In this document: positions 32,939 to 36,938 of the stretch, in pieces
How the letters are laid out: every line of letters starts with the position of its first letter
Position numbering within the stretch: the stretch's first letter is position 1
NCBI GenBank assembly: GCA_018500105.2
Contig: JAHBAL020000139.1
Location: 1 to 36,938, forward strand
Source of the DNA: Anaerolineae bacterium
GTDB lineage: Bacteria > Chloroflexota > Anaerolineae > J036 > Brachytrichaceae
Length of the DNA stretch: 36,938 nt
Reading direction: 5' to 3'
Program-made: the position numbers and the translations under genes
Notes under the pieces: model-generated
What the model saw: only the letters and a program-made list of their open reading frames with translations
The model's database searches: none
Told to the model about the DNA's origin: nothing

Positions 32939-35014
32939 GTGCGAATCGAAAATTTATTTCAATATTCATACTGGTTCAATACGCCAACCTCCGACCTTTC
33001 GCCGCTGGTGAATGGGTTATTGGTGGCGCTGGCTGGGCTGTGGTGCATCGTTCACGTGGTTTGGGGTCGCCCAGCTTGGCGGCGCTGGGCCAATATTTTG
33101 GCGGGCTTATTGTTCGGCAGCTCGGTCTTTGCCCGCGTGGCTGGCATCCCCATTTTAGAATTGCGCGGCTGGTGGCTGCTGGCGGCCTTCATCATTGTGC
33201 TGAGCTACACATCACAATGGTTGGGTGTGTTACTCAAGCTCTTTTTCGTCTACCTCCTCAATCCACTGGCAAAACGGCTCACGCACCCCATTGCGACACA
33301 AGCGATAGCAACTGCGTTACTGGCCTTCAGCTTTGGCTGGGCCGTCTGGGTAGCGTGGGTGCTGCGCACACATGGCGTCACCGGCAGCGACCCTTACGCC
33401 TATGCGCAAATGGGCGTTGATTTGGCGACCAACGGCACGGTTTATCACGCTTTTCCCTTGGTTCGCATCACACATGATCTGAGCATTGACGCGCCGATGG
33501 TCAATTCATACCCGATCACCCACATCGGCTACCGTTTGCCCGAAGATGCACGGCGGATTTCGACCACTGTTTGGCCGCCGGGCTACGCGGTTTTCACTGG
33601 GTTGGCCTATTTGTTGTTTGGCGAAGTGGGTTTGTATTGGGTCACGCCGTTTGTGGGATGGCTGTCGCTTATCGTCGTTGGCTTGCTGACCTATTTGTTA
33701 GTGGGCATTTTCAAAAGCGGACGCTGGACGTTGGCCTTGCGCGAGCCGGAAATTGGGCAGTTGAGCGACCCGATGCCACATCACGAATGGAATATGCCCG
33801 ACCCGACGCAGTTGCTGGCCGCCGCCATCGCGATTTTCATCACCGCCACCTCATATCAGCAAGTGGAATGGCAAATGACGCCGATGGCGGACCTCGCCGC
33901 CCAATTAACCTCGCTTTTGGCGTTGTTGCTGGCGTTTAATGCCGAACGCGCCTCGCATGTCGAGCAAAAACAAGCGGAACAACTGGCGAATCAACGGGTG
34001 CGCAATCGCACGCCTGCCCCGCCACTGTATCGCCTCAAATCACTGCGTTTGGCGGTGTTGAGTGGGCTTTTGCTCGGCGCCGCCTTCACCATTCGTTACA
34101 CCCAAGTGCTAATTGCGCCGGCGCTGGCTATTGCGTTGTGGCAATGGCACAAACCCGTTTTGTCCATTCGGCGGGTGTTGCTGTGCGCCTTCAGTGCCTT
34201 TATTGCCATTATTCCGCTGCTCATTTACCACACCAATGCCTTTGGCTTGCCTTGGGTCACCGGCTCAGATGAATTAAGCAACTTTTCACTCAGCCGTTTC
34301 CCCGAAACGGTCGAGCGCTTTTTCGACGAGATGAACTCGCACCGCGAATTTGGCTATTTATGGCTGCTCATGCTGATCGGCAGCATTGTGCTGGCATGGC
34401 GCAATGTGCGGCATTTCTTGGCGGTTGCGTTTTATGTGTTGCCGCTGCTCATTTTTCACCTTTTCTATGATTATTTGCGCCCGCGTGATTTGTTGTCTAT
34501 CTTCCCGATGGGGGCAACCTTGGTCGCATTGGGTTTTGCCACACTATATTCGTTGCGCTGGCGCGTATTGCGTTTGGCGGCGGTCATTTTGGTGGCGGCA
34601 CTGCTGCTCGGGCGTTCTAGCCAAACCTTGGTGTTGCCTGTCACCCGTGCTTTCGGCGCATTTGGCCATTTGGTGGCCGAGCAACGCGCCTCATTCGAGC
34701 ATATCCGCCTCAACACCCCTGCCAACGCCGTCATCGGCTGCTCGCTCAACAGCGGCGCAGTAGATTTGCATTCGCAGCGCCAAACTTTCCGCCCTGCAAC
34801 CTGGAAAGCCACCGAATTGGTGCGGTTTATCCACGCAGTCAAAGCCGAAGGCAAACCCGCTTATCTGCTGTTCGACGGCGATGAGTTGCGCGGCACAATT
34901 GATACGCTACAATTTAATTTCCGTATGACCGAGATCGGGCGCTTCGACATGCCCTATTATTTTCATGGCGGTGGGTCAGAAAACCGAAAAGTGCCGCTTT
35001 ATCGGTTGGATTGA
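32939..35014 (+). CDS. Multi-pass membrane glycosyltransferase-like protein (PMT/ArnT-like)
   Basis: The protein is 691 aa. GTG start at 32939, 6 bp after the helicase stop. About 12 or more hydrophobic segments. An N-terminal group of four helices is followed by a large loop with 'RTHGVTGSDPYAYAQMGVDLATNGT', where the acidic residue could be the catalytic one of the GT-C fold, and 'TTVWPPGYAVFTGLAYLLFGEVGLYWV'. A soluble domain (about 590-690) ends the protein. GT-C enzymes move sugars from polyprenyl-phosphate carriers to proteins or lipids. I do not recognise a specific member; the helix pattern and the 'PPGYxxf' block support the class. Acceptor unknown. Confidence 0.7.
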   Translation: MRIENLFQYSYWFNTPTSDLSPLVNGLLVALAGLWCIVHVVWGRPAWRRWANILAGLLFGSSVFARVAGIPILELRGWWLLAAFIIVLSYTSQWLGVLLKLFFVYLLNPLAKRLTHPIATQAIATALLAFSFGWAVWVAWVLRTHGVTGSDPYAYAQMGVDLATNGTVYHAFPLVRITHDLSIDAPMVNSYPITHIGYRLPEDARRISTTVWPPGYAVFTGLAYLLFGEVGLYWVTPFVGWLSLIVVGLLTYLLVGIFKSGRWTLALREPEIGQLSDPMPHHEWNMPDPTQLLAAAIAIFITATSYQQVEWQMTPMADLAAQLTSLLALLLAFNAERASHVEQKQAEQLANQRVRNRTPAPPLYRLKSLRLAVLSGLLLGAAFTIRYTQVLIAPALAIALWQWHKPVLSIRRVLLCAFSAFIAIIPLLIYHTNAFGLPWVTGSDELSNFSLSRFPETVERFFDEMNSHREFGYLWLLMLIGSIVLAWRNVRHFLAVAFYVLPLLIFHLFYDYLRPRDLLSIFPMGATLVALGFATLYSLRWRVLRLAAVILVAALLLGRSSQTLVLPVTRAFGAFGHLVAEQRASFEHIRLNTPANAVIGCSLNSGAVDLHSQRQTFRPATWKATELVRFIHAVKAEGKPAYLLFDGDELRGTIDTLQFNFRMTEIGRFDMPYYFHGGGSENRKVPLYRLD

Positions 35015-35037
35015 CGGCAATATCTGTAAATTGTCAT

Positions 35038-35385
35038 TTACAACGCCCACGAAAGCAATATCACATTGAGAATACACCCCATCACATTCACTACCACCGC
35101 AGCGGACAAGCTTTTAATATCGTAGATTGCTTCTCTTCGTTTTACTAATTTAACACATAAAAAAATAAGAAACGCGGTAATAAGCAACCCAATCAGCAAC
35201 GAAATTGCGAGTGCTTGCACTGAGGTTAACCCCAACGCCGCATATCTCGATGGGGTTGTAGCAAACAAGAAAAAAATACTACTATAGATGAAAGACAAAA
35301 AAATGAAGTAATCTTTCCTCTGTTTTTTGACTGAAACAACAAGACACAGAAGAAAGAAAACAAGTAAAACACTAATGAATAACAT
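35038..35385 (-). CDS. Small multi-pass membrane protein, unknown
   Basis: The protein is 115 aa with about four hydrophobic segments ('LLVFFLLCLVVSV', 'FLSFIYSSIFFLFA', 'ALAISLLIGLLITAFLIFLCV', 'AVVVNVMGCILNVILL'). Lower GC than the neighbours. No family recognised. The overlapping track ORF 35226-35477 is a shadow. It may be co-transcribed with the secreted-protein gene upstream on the minus strand (105 bp away). Confidence 0.6.
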   Translation of the reverse strand: MLFISVLLVFFLLCLVVSVKKQRKDYFIFLSFIYSSIFFLFATTPSRYAALGLTSVQALAISLLIGLLITAFLIFLCVKLVKRREAIYDIKSLSAAVVVNVMGCILNVILLSWAL

Positions 35386-35490
35386 GTCTTGCTTTTCAGC
35401 CGAAGAAGAGAAAGATTAATGATCTCTCTTCTTTGGAGTGACGCTTTAAACTTTGAATCTATTAGAAAGCAAGTCAAAATATGTTAATTT

Positions 35491-36150
35491 TCACTTACTT
35501 TTTTCTCTTATTTTTGCTTCTAAATCGCCAAGTGTTTTAGGTCTGCTCGCAGATTGATTCTCGCTAAATGAATTGACGTTATTTCCGCTAATTTTATATC
35601 TACCGGCTGGATTTACTATTCGGTAGAGTGTTCTGCCATTTGCATGAATATTGTCATGCGAAATATCCACCAAAAACAAAACGTATTCTTCGCCCGCTTT
35701 ATACAACGGGTCGTCACGTATCTCAAATTTTGCCGACCACATTTGTCTGCCGGTTTGCATCACAATTATTTTAGATTGTGCTTGACCTTGATAAACTTGA
35801 AGCACATCAAATGTCGTATCCGTAAAGGGTAATTCGTCAACATGTGTGCCGACAACCTTCGTCCCTTCCATCATTGGGAATTCATTTCTTAATATTCTGG
35901 TTTCTTTCGTGCTGGTTGCCCTAACTTTTACGACAAGCTGAGATTCAGATTTCAGCGCTTCAATTGTTGAGGCTTTGGATACCCATTCGGCAATTGATAC
36001 GACATCAGCACTTGGCAAATCGCCTAAAGCCCCTTCGGAGAGAGGATATTCTTTTGAAGAATCTACAACCGGTTGTGTTTTATAGACCTGCCCGCCAACG
36101 ACCATCATTAAAGCAACAATTATCGCCAGCACCTTCAAATTGATTGTCAT
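35491..36150 (-). CDS. Secreted protein of unknown function
   Basis: The protein is 219 aa. The N-terminus 'MTINLKVLAIIVALMMVVGGQVYKT' is a signal peptide or anchor. The rest has alternating strands ('LVVKVRATSTKE', 'FDVLQVYQGQAQSKIIVMQTG', 'AGEEYVLFLVDIS', 'LYRIVNPAGRYKI'), suggesting a compact beta-rich domain. I do not recognise a named family. A strong AAGGAGG Shine-Dalgarno precedes the ATG and two overlapping sigma-70-like promoters lie upstream, unlike most genes here. Composition is AT-rich. Confidence 0.65.
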   Translation of the reverse strand: MTINLKVLAIIVALMMVVGGQVYKTQPVVDSSKEYPLSEGALGDLPSADVVSIAEWVSKASTIEALKSESQLVVKVRATSTKETRILRNEFPMMEGTKVVGTHVDELPFTDTTFDVLQVYQGQAQSKIIVMQTGRQMWSAKFEIRDDPLYKAGEEYVLFLVDISHDNIHANGRTLYRIVNPAGRYKISGNNVNSFSENQSASRPKTLGDLEAKIREKSK

Positions 36151-36215
36151 GATTAGCCTCCTTAAAACGCTTCACTTGCCCAACTACACATAACAACAGT
36201 TATTTACACAACAAT

Positions 36216-36263
36216 ATTCTAGCAGTTGGTCTTTAATTTAGTCAAAAAACGGTAAATTGTCAA
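36216..36263 (-). promoter_or_regulatory. Two overlapping sigma-70-like promoters for the secreted-protein gene
   Basis: On the minus strand: TTGACA (36258-36263), a 17-bp spacer and TAAATT (36235-36240); and TTGACT (36240-36245), an 18-bp spacer and TAGAAT (36216-36221). These are the best promoter matches in the window and give a normal 5' leader of about 60 bp. Confidence 0.6.
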
Positions 36264-36325
36264 AAAAATTTAAGTTTAATGACACGCCTCGTGCATTCCC
36301 CCCCACAAGCAACTTTTGCGTTTTT

Positions 36326-36356
36326 TTGCATCACGCCTCAAACAACCCGCTATACT
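36326..36356 (+). promoter_or_regulatory. Candidate promoter of the terminal secreted-protein gene
   Basis: TTGCAT (36326-36331), a 19-bp spacer and TATACT (36351-36356), 15 bp before the ATG at 36372. The long spacer makes the -35 uncertain. Confidence 0.35.
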
Positions 36357-36371
36357 CAGACGCTTAGAAAA

Positions 36372-36938
36372 ATGATGAAAATATCCCTTAAGCAACTCTT
36401 ACTCGTGGCTGTCCCACTCACCGTCATCACCTGGAACGGGGGATCGGTGAACACACAAGCCCAGCTTATGCCGCTAAATTCATCGCCCAACACCGCACCC
36501 CAACGCACCGAGGTATGTAATGGCGGCAAATGCTTTACCATGCGCATGTATGCCAGCACCAAGAAAACCTGCGGGGTCACCGACACACTTTATGTCACCA
36601 GCGACACGCCGGTTTACTTTTGTTATATCGGGCGCAATGGCAGCATTGACCCAGTCACGATGGGCCAACACACCCTCATCAGCACCGCCACCGGAACCCG
36701 CCGAACGGTATTCAGCGACTTGGGCGTGTATCTCAACAATGGCGACGAATATGAATACGTTGACCCAACGCCCTACACTTTCGCCAGCACGTCCATTATC
36801 GAATCAGAGTGGACAACGCGCTTCTCACATTATCAATTGACCGCCTACGAGTCGGCGACAGTGAATATTGTGGCAGCCAGCCCGACGCCTGTGCCGCCCA
36901 CCGCAACCCCGTTGCCAGCCACTGCCACATTCACCCCC
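36372..36938 (+). CDS. Secreted protein with Pro/Thr-rich stalk, 3' partial
   Basis: Absent from the ORF track because it has no stop within the window; the frame is open from the ATG at 36372 to the end (189 codons seen). The N-terminus 'MMKISLKQLLLVAVPLTVITW' is a signal peptide. A domain of about 130 residues follows with Cys residues in 'EVCNGGKCF', 'KKTCGVTD' and 'VYFCYIG', possibly forming disulfides. Then comes a low-complexity 'PTPVPPTATPLPATATFTP' stalk common in surface proteins of Chloroflexota. Family not recognised. The next domain lies outside the window. Confidence 0.8.
   Translation, partial: MMKISLKQLLLVAVPLTVITWNGGSVNTQAQLMPLNSSPNTAPQRTEVCNGGKCFTMRMYASTKKTCGVTDTLYVTSDTPVYFCYIGRNGSIDPVTMGQHTLISTATGTRRTVFSDLGVYLNNGDEYEYVDPTPYTFASTSIIESEWTTRFSHYQLTAYESATVNIVAASPTPVPPTATPLPATATFTP

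Noticed and set aside
35226-35477. 83-aa minus-strand ORF
   Set aside because: Out-of-frame shadow of the small membrane protein gene, which has the better hydrophobic pattern.

Overview
The window looks like a chromosomal segment of a GC-rich free-living bacterium, most plausibly Chloroflexota. The reasons are the mix of gene families (a Pro/Thr-rich stalked secreted protein, SH3-linked hydrolase, MoxR/DUF58 pair, PMT-like membrane glycosyltransferase, hydantoinase pair), weak Shine-Dalgarno sites, and abundant short tandem repeats. The taxonomy is an inference; no rRNA or other marker gene is present. I see no tRNA, rRNA, CRISPR array or intact insertion sequence.

Layout. 1-3.8 kb: a partial phosphodiester-glycosidase-like secreted protein, a Nudix hydrolase, a PHP phosphoesterase and a ChrA transporter. 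3.8-8.3 kb (minus): an operon of an ABM-fold protein, HyuA, an orphan antitoxin-like protein and HyuB. 8.3-10.4 kb: a leader with a terminator hairpin, then cysE and cysK (serine to cysteine). 10.6-13.7 kb: a GNAT acetyltransferase, and a MoxR ATPase with a DUF58 protein. 13.7-19.3 kb: a strikingly AT-rich island of five minus-strand genes. They encode a transposase-like/Nudix fusion, a degenerate Nudix-like protein with two C-terminal membrane helices, an HD-thymidylate kinase fusion, a ParB/DGQHR-like protein and a Dam-type methylase. A RelE/ParE toxin-antitoxin pair lies at its right edge (19.4-20.0 kb). 20-22 kb: GlcG-like, CcmB and a methyltransferase. 22-24 kb: a small membrane protein and a secreted SH3-glycosidase. 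24.2-35 kb: TsaD (minus), then SGNH hydrolase, MBL hydrolase, SDR, MutS2, PcrA/UvrD helicase and a membrane glycosyltransferase (plus). 35-36.2 kb: two AT-rich minus-strand genes for membrane or secreted proteins. The end of the window holds a partial secreted protein that runs off the edge and is missing from the ORF track.

Two features stand out. First, the AT-rich island resembles a defence or nucleotide/DNA-modification cassette in an arrangement I do not recognise. Second, at least 14 loci carry self-complementary arrays of short units, mostly 7-8 bp, that fold into long hairpins. They fill the gaps between genes, supply stop codons, abut start codons, and sit in frame inside hyuA (twice), the DUF58 gene and mutS2. 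None lies within the AT-rich island, which fits recent acquisition of that island.

Several genes have a -10-like box only about 8-11 bp upstream of the start codon, suggesting leaderless transcripts.
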